Made by a program: the position numbers and the translations under genes. Below are positions 34,185 to 47,976 of a stretch of 64,000 bases of DNA, one piece after another; within the stretch, counting starts at the first letter, position 1; every line of letters starts with the position of its first letter. The stretch is from Cycas panzhihuaensis (taxonomy: Eukaryota > Cycadophyta), in the NCBI GenBank assembly GCA_023213395.1, contig CM041465.1:45329741-45393740 (forward strand). Reading direction: 5' to 3'. The notes beneath the pieces were generated by a model. The model was not told where the DNA came from, searched no databases, and saw only the letters and a program-made list of their open reading frames with translations.

Positions 34185-34189
34185 TATAG

Positions 34190-34933
34190 CTTTAGTGGTA
34201 TTGTCATCAAATATAATCTTGTTCTTTTTTGTGTTGTCCAATTCCTTGAACCACTTTTCTCTATGTGTCATATGAATAGAATATCCTGAGTTAATATACT
34301 AGTTGTCTTCTTTTTTATTTGCCATCAAACTTGATAGAAAAATTATTTTTCTTTTTTTTTTTCAATAGTTATATTAGTAGTTCCTCTTTTTAAGTTGGAC
34401 CTTTTTATAAAATAATTTTATTTTAAGTGTCTACTTCTATGGTAATAGGAATATTGCATTATCTCTATACCCTTAGAACTTCTTCTACTTTGTCCTTGGT
34501 TCTTACCTCTTAGATTTTAGTCTCTACCTCTTCCTTGAGGTAAAAAAATTTATGTTTGGCCTTAATTGAATTGACCTTAAAAAAATTAACTTTGTCCTTG
34601 ACTTTAAAATTGATTTTATCATTGATAGAAGAGGACTTTTACTTAATAATATTACCTTTTCCCTTAATAAGCTTAACCTTATCTTTGAAATTAATTTTAA
34701 TTTCTATGTTGTTGATCTCTTTCTCTAAGGGATTACCTTCTTCTCCTAGAACTTTACCTTTGAAAAGTAGGTCTTATATTTACCTTAGTAGTAAATGTAT
34801 ACTCTAGAAATTTACTACCCCCCATTTTCTCCTCAATAACAAGTAACAGTATACTCAATTTATCTATATTAAGGGTAGTTAAGTCTTTATATACCTTCAT
34901 ATTTATGATAACTATTTTAAATATTTTAACATC
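34190..34933 (-). pseudogene. Cop-D protease, zinc knuckle and Gag C-terminus
   Basis: Minus-strand text from 34930 to 34190: VYKDLTTLNIDKLSILLLVIEEKMG (UBN2 end, near 34820-34895), a lysine-rich spacer, a degenerate zinc knuckle QYSYYHRSRHLK near 34420-34457, and the protease site YINSGYSIHMTHREKWFKEL near 34250-34310. The family D-S-G-A-S/C has become N-S-G-Y-S, so the catalytic aspartate is lost. The flap region continues past the solo LTR at 33038. The Gag body upstream lies beyond Cop-E at 42428. Confidence 0.8.
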
Positions 34934-34938
34934 TCTAA

Positions 34939-35249
34939 TGAAAGAAGGATGGATCTAGGTAATAAATCATTCACATGCACACAACGGCAATGGAGAATGA
35001 AAAAGAGATGAAACAAGATATGAGAGTAAGCTTGGAGGTGAGAATGAATAATGACTCCCTCCTTGAGATTTCACCTTTTATTATTGAGGGTGAGCATTAG
35101 GGTTAGGATTTTTCTACCTAATGATATAAACCTAAAATTATATCTAAATGCATATAAGGTGTATTTCATTAAGATACTAATGTTAACAATATATCCTAAA
35201 GTTATATAATTAATCTACACAAATGACCTTGATACATTAACCTCTTTCA
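34939..35249 (-). repeat. Cop-E 3' LTR (311 bp)
   Basis: The plus strand runs from TGAAAGAAGGATGG to CCTCTTTCA, with perfect terminal inverted ends TGAAAG and CTTTCA. It pairs with 42112-42422. Confidence 0.94.
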
Positions 35250-35262
35250 ATCCCCTCCTTAA

Positions 35263-35951
35263 TGGCAGAAGGTCATTTTGAGAAAATCTATTATATGAGT
35301 TCTTCATTTGAGCCTCATTATTACATTAAAATTTTAAATAACACTTTTATGAGAAAACCCTCATGGGGAATAAAAACCCATAGAATTTCTAAGATCTATA
35401 TCCCCTTTTATAAATTAAAATATCTAAGGTGGCTCTTTAATATAGCCTAATAGCCAAGTAACTTAAATGTGTAGATTAATCTGCTAAGTCTCTATATATC
35501 ATTTGGTCATCCCCTATACCCTTTCAAGTTTTTATAGGTTCTAGTTTTCTAAAACTAATACAACCCTTATCCTTCTGTGCCTACATGGAGTTTTCACAAA
35601 TAGGATAGAGCAGAGACTTACTCTTATTCTTCTGCACCCACAAGGGGTTTTCACGAAGAGAATAAAGTATAATGATCATATTGCTATCTTCTTTGACCAG
35701 TTGAAGATGGAGGCCCTAAGGCTGAGCTACCTTTGGAACTATTCAAACTTCACCTTTTATAGTGGTTTGGTGAAGATATCAACCACTTAATCTACTGTGG
35801 GGCAGTATTCTAGTTAAATTATGCCGTCATAAACAAGTTCTCTAATCCTATGGACTTTCATACTTATGTGTTTGGTACAATCATGAAATACATGATTTTT
35901 CGCCATGCAAATTATTGATTGATTATCCATATGAAGGCTAGTAGGACTTGT
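35263..35951 (-). other. Cop-E 3' untranslated region and RNase H tail
   Basis: Between the RNase H domain and the purine tract, only the C-terminal RNase H tail is recognisable (text like HFIRDLI and ADIFTKPL is expected and partly visible near 35770-35880). A near-repeat, 'tctgtgcctacatgg(a)gtttcac' and 'tctgcacccacaaggggttttcac', occurs at about 35574-35600 and 35629-35655. Confidence 0.45.
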
Positions 35952-37140
35952 TTAGATGATATTCAATGTTTCCAATAATTTTCTAAGCCATATCACCTCC
36001 TTGCTGATCTCAGAAGTAATAATGTATTCAGCTTCAGTAGTTGAATCAATAACTATCTTTTTCCATCTGGATCTCCACGATATTGGTGTTATTCCAAGAA
36101 ACATTACATACTCAGATGTAGATCTTCCTGTATCTTTATCTCCCGCAAAGTCTAAGTCTATGTATGAAAAAAACTTAAATTCATTATTAGGTTCATATAA
36201 TAGACCAAATTTGTTGGTTATCTTTAGGTATTTTAACACTCAAACCGCAACCTACCAGAATGTTGATTCAGTATGCAATATATGGCCTTGTATTGGTAGT
36301 GTAGATGAGACTAACTATAAGTTTCCTATAGAGTGTTGTGTCTGCCCCCCTAGTGTTACCATCAGTTAAGAGTTTGGTATTAGGGTCCATAGGTAATACC
36401 ACTAGTCAAGCATCTTCTAACTAAAACTTGGTTAGAAGATCGTTGATATATTTTTCTTATGAGAGAAAAAAATTTCTATTCTTTTGTGTTACTTCAATTC
36501 CCAAGTAATATTTTATCAAATTGAGGTAAGATAATTTGAACATTTTACCAAGCTCCTTTTTTAGCTGGCTTATTGTCTGTTCACTATTACCGGTTACTAT
36601 CATGTCATCGACAAAGATTATGAGATAAGTGACTTTATCCTTTTGGTACTTGATGAATAATATTGCATCAATATCTTAGTAGTCACGAACCTTGTATCTA
36701 AGTTGCCTCATTCTTTTAGACAACTTGGCAAACTAAGCACAAGGGGCTTGTTTAAGGTCATACAAGGACTTTATGAGCCTTCAAACCTTATGCTCCTAAC
36801 CTTCGATCTCATATTCTTTTAACTGAGCCATGTAAATTTCTTCTTCAAGATTTCCATTGAAAAATGCAGTCTTAATATCAAGTTGGTAGATTTTCCAACC
36901 TTGTTGGGTAGCCAAGGCCACAAGAGTTCTAATTGTAGGCCACTTAGTTATAGGTGCAAAGACTTCAGTGTAGTTGATACCTTCTCTTTGTGTAAATCCT
37001 TTAGCTACCAACCCCGCCTTATGTTTTTAAAGGGCGCTATCTGATCTATATTTATTTTTTAACATTCATTTATTTTAAACTACCTTTCTTCCAATATACC
37101 ATTCTTGATAAGAGATTAGTACTCTTCATTCATGGCATTT
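35952..37140 (-). pseudogene. Cop-E RT and RNase H
   Basis: The RT opens with ARLVAKGFTQREGINYTEVFAPITKW...IRTLVALATQQGW (36880-37015). LDIKTAFFNGNLEEEIYMAQ (36830-36890) and the catalytic box YLIIFVDDMIVTG (FVDD, near 36610) follow, then LGIEVTQ. RNase H, with an open frame at 35952-36239, has FFSYIDLDFAGDKDTGRSTSEYVMFLG, then DSTTEAEYIITSEISKEVIWLRKLL, with all expected acidic residues visible. This is the best-conserved RNase H in the window. Stops and shifts separate the blocks. Activity would be cDNA synthesis and template degradation. Confidence 0.9.
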
Positions 37141-38375
37141 CTCCAAGCTGCATGCTTTATAGCTTCTTGGTATGTTAGGGGCTATTTATTAAGAGTGAGG
37201 TGCAGTTCTGTTAGTTCAAGCTTAGTATATAATGATTCATGCATCCTTGCTCTATGGGTACTTTGAGTGCCAGTTTTTCCCACCTTATCTAGTCGTATGT
37301 CCTTATTAAGTTGGTAGGCTTCTCGAGATCCTCGAGTTGGGAATGAGGTCCTTATTTATTCAACTTCTTGGTTCTCATCTTATTCATTAAAATGATCATT
37401 TTGTGAGGAGGATATTGATGCACCTGAGGAAGATGGTCCTTCTACCACTATTTTACCTTTATTAATTGAAGGTGGAGAGGATGGTTTTTCTATAATGGTT
37501 TTGCCTTTATCAACTCTGCTATCTTCAAAGGATAGTGCTAGATGTGCACTCATCAATTTAGAGTCACAACTTGTATCCTCCAAGGCTCTATTGTCAACTT
37601 CCAATATTTAGAGTAATTGATGTCTATCCCCTCCCCCCCAAATTTTGGAATCTAAACATCATACTTGATAACATTATTATAGTGGCATGAGGGTACTTTG
37701 GAGTCTAGTCTAAGTAATTGATCCACTATCTCCACAAAAATGATATCTTTGGTAATGATAATTTTTCGTTGTAAAGGTATAAAAATTTTATACGCTTTCT
37801 TATCCATAGGGTATCCAACAAAGATGCCTTTAAGTGCCCTTGGTTAGAGTTTATTCTGATCTATATCTAGAATATGGGCATAGTCCTAACCACTTTTTAT
37901 TTGGTGATTGTCCTTCCTTTGATGGGCTAATAGCATTGATATAATAAATAATTATCCAGATAGCTTCAACCCATAGGTAAGTAGGTACATTTTTGTATAC
38001 CAACATAGCCCAAGCCATGTTCATGATTGTCCTATTCATACACTCAGCAACTCCATTTTGTTGTGGTGTACATGCTACTATTGTTTGATGTTTGATGTCA
38101 TTGTCTCAGAGGTAGCTTTTAAACTCATATGAGATATATTCGCTACCATTATCAGTTTAAAGACATTTAAGTTGATAACTTGAATCTTTTTCAGTGTGGG
38201 CTTTGAATTCTTTGAATACGTAAAAGGCTTCATCTTTCTTATGTAGAAAAGCTACCTATACTTTTCTAGTGAAATCATCAATAAAAGATATGTAATATAA
38301 CTTACCCTTCAGTGAAGAAATGGGCATTAGTCTGCACAGATCAAAGCGTACTAATTATAATAGATGGCTCAATTT
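37141..38375 (-). pseudogene. Cop-E integrase and linker
   Basis: The core is readable leftward from 38350: FHKKDEAFYVFKEFKAHTEKDSSYQLKCL, then TDNGSEYISYEFKSYL (second D, near 38140), then IKHQTIVACTPQQNGVAECMNRTIMNMAWAML (third acidic residue E, near 38040), then VPTYLWVEAIW. The first-aspartate segment (SFIDDFTRKV-like) is near 38275. The tail carries KGIFVGYPMDKKAYKIF near 37800. A serine-rich linker (open frame 37380-37604, with EKPSSPPSINKGK) joins it to RT. The triad residues appear present, but stops interrupt the frame. Confidence 0.85.
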
Positions 38376-39300
38376 CTATTGACTTTTAGGAAAAGGTTGT
38401 TGATGAGATTTAGTAATGATACAAGCTTCACATTTAAAGGGCTTAAAGGAGAACTTTAGAAGATTTAGAAGAGTGTTACAAAGATCTCTAAGTCTATCAA
38501 TGTAAACATGGCCCATGCGAGTATGCCAAAGAGCTTCTAATGACAACATTAGGTGGGTCAAGATGGAATTAAATGTAAATTCTTCATCGGCACAAGGGCT
38601 TTGGGCACAATGGGCTTCAAAATATGGAGAGCAATTCAATAGAAAGAGTTTACTAGAGAGATGTCTAGTGAAGACCACTTGATTAGTTAAACGATGAATG
38701 ACCTAGAGAGTCAGTCATTTATGGTTACACTCAGATTAGATCCACAAGAGACAAGTGTGGATAAGAAGAGTAGGTTTTGTTTGAGATTAGATATGTATAA
38801 GACATCAAGTAATGTAAAATCTTTTAAGCCTGGGAGTTTTAAGAAAATATTACCAATTCCTTCAATAGGTTGTTATGATTTATCAGCCATGTGAACAACT
38901 CCTTGAACATTTGAGTCAAATGTTTGATATAGATTACGATTACATGTCATATGTTGAGTTACTTCTGTGTCCATGATCCACTATCCATTAATTGAAGCCA
39001 CACTATTTGCAATTCCAATAGGACTTGGCAGTGGTAAAGGGAATTCACAAGTGATATATCCACATCGAGCTTTAAAGTATCTCTTTGGTTGGTCAATAGT
39101 ATTTAATGTTAAAGATCCCTCAATTCTTTGAAAGAGTGCTTGTATAAAACCTGCACCACTAAAGAATTCTTCATAAGTTTCTTCAACATTGTGAGCTCCA
39201 TGTTTTGGTTAGAACTTGTCTAACTTATAAGTGGCAGTTCTGTAGTTTTTTGCAAAGTGTCCTTTATGGTTACACTGATCACACATAATAGTTTGATTGC
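38376..39300 (-). pseudogene. Cop-E protease, zinc knuckle and GAG-pre-integrase
   Basis: The zinc knuckle CDQCNHKGHFAKNY (CX2CX4HX4C with the last C changed to Y) is at about 39245-39290. The protease site is W-stop-WIMDTEVTQHMTCNRNL near 38960-38990 (family WILDSGASxHMT), with the aspartate kept but the serine and glycine changed. The flap IEGIGNIFLKLPGLKDFTLLDVLYI follows at 38800-38870. GAG-pre-integrase (open frame 38376-38678) has LEALWHTRMGHVYIDRLRDL and FKCEACIITKSHQQPF. These would process the polyprotein and bind zinc at the integrase N-terminus. Confidence 0.85.
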
Positions 39301-40280
39301 CAATCCATGAAGAGGTATTGGTTTGACCTAACTGTCTTTTTCTTTGTTGAGGTAGCCCTTGGCCTTGAGATTGTTAAGGCTATGACTGAGGGTTTGGTTG
39401 ATCTTGTGGATGATTTCCCATATTTCTTCCTCTTCCTCTTACTCGTTTATTTCCTCTACCATGAGAGGGTCCTCAATTTTTTGTGTAGCAATCTTCCAGC
39501 TCAAAGGCTACATCTGGAAGAGAGTTAGAGGCTACAAAGTTGGTATCAAAGGTCTTGTCAAATTCTATGAGCTTCTTGGCAAGTTCTTCGAAGTTGAGTG
39601 TCTTCAATATTCCACTAGATTGAAGACTTCTAAGCAAGTTTTTATAATTGGGAACATGTAGACATGATTTGATCAAGAATGTCCAAGTGATATATTGGGT
39701 CTTAAAATCTTTATCAATTGCCTGTTTTATTATTTGAAGGAGATTTATTGTCTCATGAGCTCATCCCTTTTATATTTTTAATTTGTTTACTTTTAAAACA
39801 AGATGAACAACTTCTAAATCTGACTTGGTATCAAAGTTCTTCTTGAGAACTTTAAGGACCTTCCAGGCTGTATCATGTTGCTCTTCATTAATCAAGTTAT
39901 GCAAGGAGTGATTAGTCACTAATAAAATTCCTACACGAATCTTTTCATCATCTATCTCCCATTGTAGTTTGGTTTCGGTATCTGTAGGAGTTATTAGAGT
40001 GGATCCACTAGAAGCAGGTGTTGTGGCTGTTGCAGGTATGATAGGTGTAGGCTACAAGTGGGCTCTCTAAAGGCCTTCATAGTTTACAATATTTTTAACT
40101 CCAGTGTATCACAAATCCCAATTTTCTTTGCCTTTTAATATGTAGTTAACATTTTGCTTGAATTGAGATGATGTGATGATGATAAAGTAGAAGAGATTAT
40201 AGAAGTATGTGCCACTAACATGTGTGGCTAGTACACCTGGTGCAGCAGGGATATAGAAATGAATGCTATGATGGGAAGCA
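39301..40280 (-). pseudogene. Cop-E gag (UBN2)
   Basis: Minus-strand text with UBN2 character: KGKENWDL near 40130, WEIDDEKIRVGILLVTNHSLHNLINEEQHDTAWKVLKVLKKNF (39845-39975), and the open frame 39473-39676 with SCLHVPNYKNLLRSLQSSGILKTLNFEELAKKLIEFDKTF. A basic G/R/N-rich stretch follows before the zinc knuckle. The start is uncertain, near 40270. Stops and shifts are present. Confidence 0.75.
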
Positions 40281-42094
40281 AGCAATGATTAAGTAATTTT
40301 CAACAACTATGTAAAATGAGTATAAGCAATAAATCAAGAATAAGGCCTAATGTAGAGTTGGCAAAGAGTGGTGATGAGTCATGCCACTAACCTCTAACTT
40401 ATGTCCAAATGTAGGTGAGGTTTCAATGCCTATGGCTTCTAGTATACGATTAGGGCCATCATCTGTGATACCTACACTTGTGCTTGGTGATGAAATCCAA
40501 GTCATAATGGAGCCTAAGTACTCCCAATTCACTAGTGAGTAGCTATATACCTCCTCGAAAGAGTCAAACGATATGTATGTATCCCATAGCTATGACGGAT
40601 ATTGGACCAGGTTAATTTTAATCTTGCATTAAGGATTTCAGTTTTCTTGGGTAGTTATCAGGATTATCCATGATTGGAGGCCATAGGTATGGCTAACTTG
40701 TCCCTCCATCACTATTTCAGTTAAGACCAGACCCAGTATGAAACTCACACCTCCATTAGGGCCTGGACTTCAGCCAACCATGGTCTATTTCAACCAAGGT
40801 GAGTGTGCACATAAGTCAAGAATTAGTGATATAAATCGTACAGATGAGATTCCTTTTAGGAATAATATAAGTCATTTTTTAATAATAGAAAACTGAAATG
40901 GAAACTTGCCAAATGTGCTTGCTTATTTTTTATGTTTGCTTTGTTGTTGCTTCTACTTTATGATATTTTATGATATGCGTGCAAATAGAAAAAGCATGTT
41001 AGATTTAGTAGGGGAACCAGATGTTGCTTCCAATCCAAGGTTTCCCTTGCTTTAGTATAATATTTCCAAATATGTTTTTAGAAATTTTAATACAAAAGTC
41101 ATAATGGGGTAAAAAGTAGATTAACTTTCCATTAAAATACTAATTTTTCTAAATCCAGATGCATACTATTTTACCCTATTTTACGATTTTTTTACAAAAT
41201 TTATAAATAATGATAAATGGGTAAAATTTTTAAAAAATTATAAATATGAAGGCCTAAATGATAGAATTTTAATTTATGATAGAAGGAAAAAGTGTTTAAA
41301 ATGTTGTTTCTAATAGAGTAGTGAAGTCATATTTTTGAAAAGGCATAAAAACGTTTTTCCCAAAAAAACACAAAAGCAAAATCTTGTGAGATCCATTATC
41401 TCATAATTTAAACTTTAATATGTCAAAAGTTATGTCTTGACATGTACATAAACTTTTCCTTCTACACCATCTCCAAAATCAGCCAAAACATTACCCAAAA
41501 TGTCCTCGCAATGGTCCTTTGTGGGGTTGAGTATGCAAATTCAATATCCATGAGAAAATTGCATAGATCTCACTAACTGGTGGATGAAATTTGATGAGAT
41601 TTATCTTAAAATGATTCTAATATATAAATCTACTAGATCCATAAAAAAAAACCTTCATATTTTTAGCTTATGATTAACGGATTTTATTGGAAAACGTACA
41701 TTAAGTCACTTATCTATAAATTTTACCCTTTTATTTTAGCCAAAACTCATTGTTATAGGATAAACATAAAGTTACTTTAGAAGATAAAAATAATCCTCTA
41801 GTCAAGGTGACCCTACACACCAAATTTCATCAAAATCTGAGATGATCAATTTTTTCATAAAATTGTAGGCCTTTAATGCTTCCAGGAATGTTCTAGCAAC
41901 TAAATGACTTCATAAACCTATATTTTCCACCTTTAAAATTATACAAACATATAGAAAGTAGCAACATATAAAGTACTATAATTTTAAGTTATCAAAATGT
42001 TTAAAATAATTAGTGCACTCTCAATACTCCACATTGAAGGTGAAGAAGAGGCAAAATGACTCCATGTAAGTGGAATGGAGTGAATAGATTCTTT
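40281..42094 (-). other. Cop-E leader, 1.8 kb, with a compositionally distinct segment
   Basis: Between gag and primer-binding site no retroelement domain is recognised. The part from about 40340 to 40900 is richer in G/C and has open frames on both strands (minus 40347-40532; plus 40687-40896), while 40900-42094 is A/T-rich and without frames. I cannot assign the segment; it could be leader sequence or captured DNA. Confidence 0.45.
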
Positions 42095-42109
42095 CTAGCT
42101 CTGATACCA
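42095..42109 (-). other. Cop-E primer-binding site
   Basis: The minus strand reads TGGTATCAGAGCTAG two bases inside the LTR: an exact match to the plant tRNA-iMet 12-mer. Confidence 0.92.
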
Positions 42110-42111
42110 CA

Positions 42112-42422
42112 TGAAAGAAGGATAGATCTAGGGAATAAATCACTCACATACACACAATGACAATGGAGAATGAAAAAGAGATGAAATAAGATATGAGAGC
42201 AAGCTTGGAGGTAAGAATGAATAATGACTCCCTCTTTGAGATTTCACCTTTTATTATTGAGTGTGAGCATTAGGATTAGGATTTTCCTGCCTAATGATAT
42301 GAACCTAAAATTACATCTAAATACACATAAAGTATATTTTATTAAGAGACTAATGCTAACAATATATTATAAGGTCATATAATTAATCTACACAAATGAC
42401 CTTGATACATTAACCTCTTTCA
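42112..42422 (-). repeat. Cop-E 5' LTR (311 bp)
   Basis: The plus strand runs from TGAAAGAAGGATAG to CCTCTTTCA, the same length as the other copy. Confidence 0.94.
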
Positions 42423-42427
42423 ACTAA

Positions 42428-42905
42428 CACATATCAAGATCTTCTCTACCACTCTTTATTTAGTAATAATGTTTCTTAAGGCTCTCATTTAATTGATTAG
42501 CCTTGTACTTTTATTATGATGTCATTTATTTCTTCATTATTGTTCATCCTAGAGTTCTCAAACTTACTCCTTAATATTTAGAGTTTTGATGTAGTAGTTC
42601 CTTTATAGGTAGTATTCAATGCATCATATCCTTCCTTTGGTGTAGATACTTCACTAACCCTTAGAAAAATGTGATCCTATAATGCATAAAAGATAAATGC
42701 TAAAGATTTATTATCTCATTTTTCATTCTCTTTATAGGTCTCCTTTTGGTCTTTAGTAGTATTAAATTTAAGTGATCCATAATCTATTTCAATCAAGTCC
42801 AACATATCCTTTAACATAAAAATAGGTTTCATTCTTTGACTCTAATTCAAAAAATTAGTACCATTAAACTTTGGTGCTATTACATTGCTTATACTTAAGG
42901 CCAAA
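42428..42905 (-). pseudogene. Cop-D gag N-terminal part (UBN2)
   Basis: Leftward from about 42900 the minus strand reads SNVIAPKFNGTNFLN-stop-SQRMKPIF (FxGxNFxxW class, with W changed to stop). Next come RDNKSLAFIFYALQDHIFLRVSEVSTPKEGYDALNTTYKG and LRSKFENSRMNNNEEINDIIIKV. This is a clear copia Gag. It is cut at 42427 by Cop-E and resumes at 34933. Its leader carries degenerate TTTTTAAGxxxxTTTxC-like repeats. Confidence 0.85.
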
Positions 42906-45996
<3,091 letters not shown>

Positions 45997-46009
45997 GGCT
46001 CTAATACTA
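45997..46009 (-). other. Cop-D primer-binding site (degenerate)
   Basis: The minus strand reads TAGTATTAGAGCC two bases inside the right LTR, two mismatches from the plant tRNA-iMet site. Confidence 0.75.
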
Positions 46010-46011
46010 AA

Positions 46012-46096
46012 TGATGGAATCAGAGGATAAAGAGAGAACAATGAAATCCAAGAAAAAGCAGAACCATTAATTTGTGAGGATGGTGGTGTTGATAAA
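46012..46096 (-). repeat. Cop-D 5' LTR, left piece (85 bp)
   Basis: It begins TGATGGAATCAG and matches the first 85 bp of 29172-29455. It is cut by Gyp-3. With 52780-52978 (199 bp) it totals 284 bp, exactly the length of the intact LTR. Confidence 0.9.
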
Positions 46097-46303
46097 TGTT
46101 ATAAATCCTTGTTATTTGTTGAAAAGATACATTACAAGGGTTATGTCCCTTGATAAAACAACGGATCCCATATACCTATATATATGGTCATTGTTCTATT
46201 GTAAGGATCATCTTTCAAATCTACATCAATAATATTTGTTTATTTCAAAGCTCTTAGCATCTATTTATTCAACTCTCTTAGTTTTTGAATTGGGTTAGAT
46301 ACA
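46097..46303 (+). repeat. Gyp-3 5' LTR (207 bp)
   Basis: It runs from TGTTATAAATCC to TTAGATACA and pairs base for base with 52568-52774, with five transitions. Confidence 0.96.
46168..46187 (+). promoter_or_regulatory. A/T palindrome with TATA-like core in Gyp-3 LTR
   Basis: The sequence ccatatacctatatatatgg is a near-palindrome that includes a TATATATA core. It lies about 115 bp before the LTR end, a plausible place for the LTR promoter. It is unchanged in the other LTR (52639-52658). The promoter role is inference. Confidence 0.35.
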
Positions 46304-46305
46304 AG

Positions 46306-46317
46306 TGGTATCAGAGC
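46306..46317 (+). other. Gyp-3 primer-binding site
   Basis: TGGTATCAGAGC, an exact plant tRNA-iMet match, lies two bases after the LTR. Confidence 0.93.
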
Positions 46318-47976
46318 ATCCTTTATGGCATGTGAAAAAATTATTTGAGATTCTAGCCATCGTGCAACAATAATAGCTGCCATTAAACAAGCATTGCTGG
46401 AGACCTAGAGGAATTAAATCAATCAGACTGGAAAGGAGTGACCATATCGTGTTCTCTATCTATAATAATCTCGTCATAAACGGTAAGGGCTTCTCACTAA
46501 AAACCTATTGAGTAATTCAGGTGAAATTCAAGAAAAATAATCAAGCGATCATCGACTGTTACCCTTTGTCATCTCGCTGGTCATTTATCTTTAATGGTCT
46601 ACATTCTGTCATCGCACCTTAACGACATCTTTGCATCTATCTATTCATCACCTTAACTATCCAACTATTCCTTCAATCCATCTATATGTTCATCATTGAT
46701 TGATTGGGCATGATTGGGCTAAACATCCTGCTCCACTCATTACGTCATACTAAATTTAATACAATTACTGAAAGCTGGATTTCTATAATGCATGCCCCAA
46801 TGCAGTACATTAGGTATAATTTATACCAATTAATTTATATACTTTTTTTTGCTACCATTTTAATTTATACGACTATTTAGAGTACCATCAATATGTTCTA
46901 GCCTGCTTTTTGTCTACCATCTGTGGTCTCTAGATCTGGATTTTGTGCATTTGTGTGTTGCCATCGCTCTTTTGAATCTCTGTGTCACAGTTGGTTACTA
47001 TACCATGACGTCGTCACTTCCTGTGCATTATTTCTTTAGTTCGATTTATATTAAATCGTATCATTTGTAATTTATATATTCTTTCCATCATTTGTAATTT
47101 GTACATTCTTTCCGTCAACAAAAGCTATACATAGAGGTTAGATTTCTCATCTATAATCGTGAGCAAAGAAGCCGTAACTTATACATAAGTCATTTACATA
47201 GCTGCCAAGCTATTTAATATTATATATATTTATTGCATTCATTAATATATATTTTATAAATTGATTTATAATATTAACTTCAATACATTATTAGTGGATA
47301 GTATATCTTGATCTATAATATATAATTGAAAGATATATATATCTATATATATATACATTTCTCATAAACATTACATCTCATTAAACCGTATATTATTTAT
47401 TCAAGGTATAATCTCAACTAACCCTTATTTATAATAACTTTTTGTTACACTCTATTGACTACATATAACCTTTATATTCACTTTATTAATCACATATATT
47501 AGACACTTAATTGTATGTGCCATATCAATAGTCTTAAAGATCTTCGGTTATACTTATAATCCTTGATTGCCACAATACTGATCAGATAGTATTTTTAACT
47601 TATGTGGGACATTTAGGCTTTGACCTCTTCTAAGTCACCTACCCATTCAATCTATTAACAATTGTGGAATAGTGGATAGTTGACCAAATTCTCCTTTATC
47701 TACCCCAATTATTGGTCTTCTCAAATAGCCTCAACAATCTGTCAACTTATTTAATTAATTGTTTATTTCCAGCCAAAGTTCTAGTAAATTTTGATAGTAA
47801 GTATTGGAAGAGTGTGACGGTCCCTTTTACGAAGCTTCATTCAGCTTATGAAATTTATACATCAAGTGTAAAAGAGATTAATAGGATGAGTATAGACTTG
47901 CATTGGCACTCTAAACATGACCGTCAAACAGTGGAATCATATTTATATAATTATTAAAATAATGAATACTGAAGAC
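46318..47976 (+). other. Gyp-3 leader, 1.66 kb, without recognised genes
   Basis: Between primer-binding site and the gag ATG there is no domain-bearing frame. An 81-codon frame at 47712-47957 has no recognisable motif. The first part (46320-47040) is less A/T-rich than the rest. Confidence 0.5.

Larger units (their letters stand above)
34939..42422 (-). mobile_element. Cop-E: complete Ty1/copia element in Cop-D gag
   Basis: A 7484-bp minus-strand element with two 311-bp LTRs (34939-35249 and 42112-42422) is flanked by tctaa (34934-34938) and actaa (42423-42427), which differ at one base. A perfect primer-binding site (TGGTATCAGAGC) lies inside the right LTR and a purine tract (AAGGAGGGGAT) inside the left. 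By eye the LTRs differ at about 27 of 311 sites, nearly all transitions. It interrupts Cop-D Gag in the UBN2 domain. Internal order is leader (about 1.8 kb), gag, zinc knuckle, PR, INT, RT, RNase H. Confidence 0.94.

Noticed and set aside
36000-36369. 137-codon plus-strand frame at 35956-36369
   Set aside because: It is the antisense of Cop-E RNase H, which has clear motifs on the minus strand.
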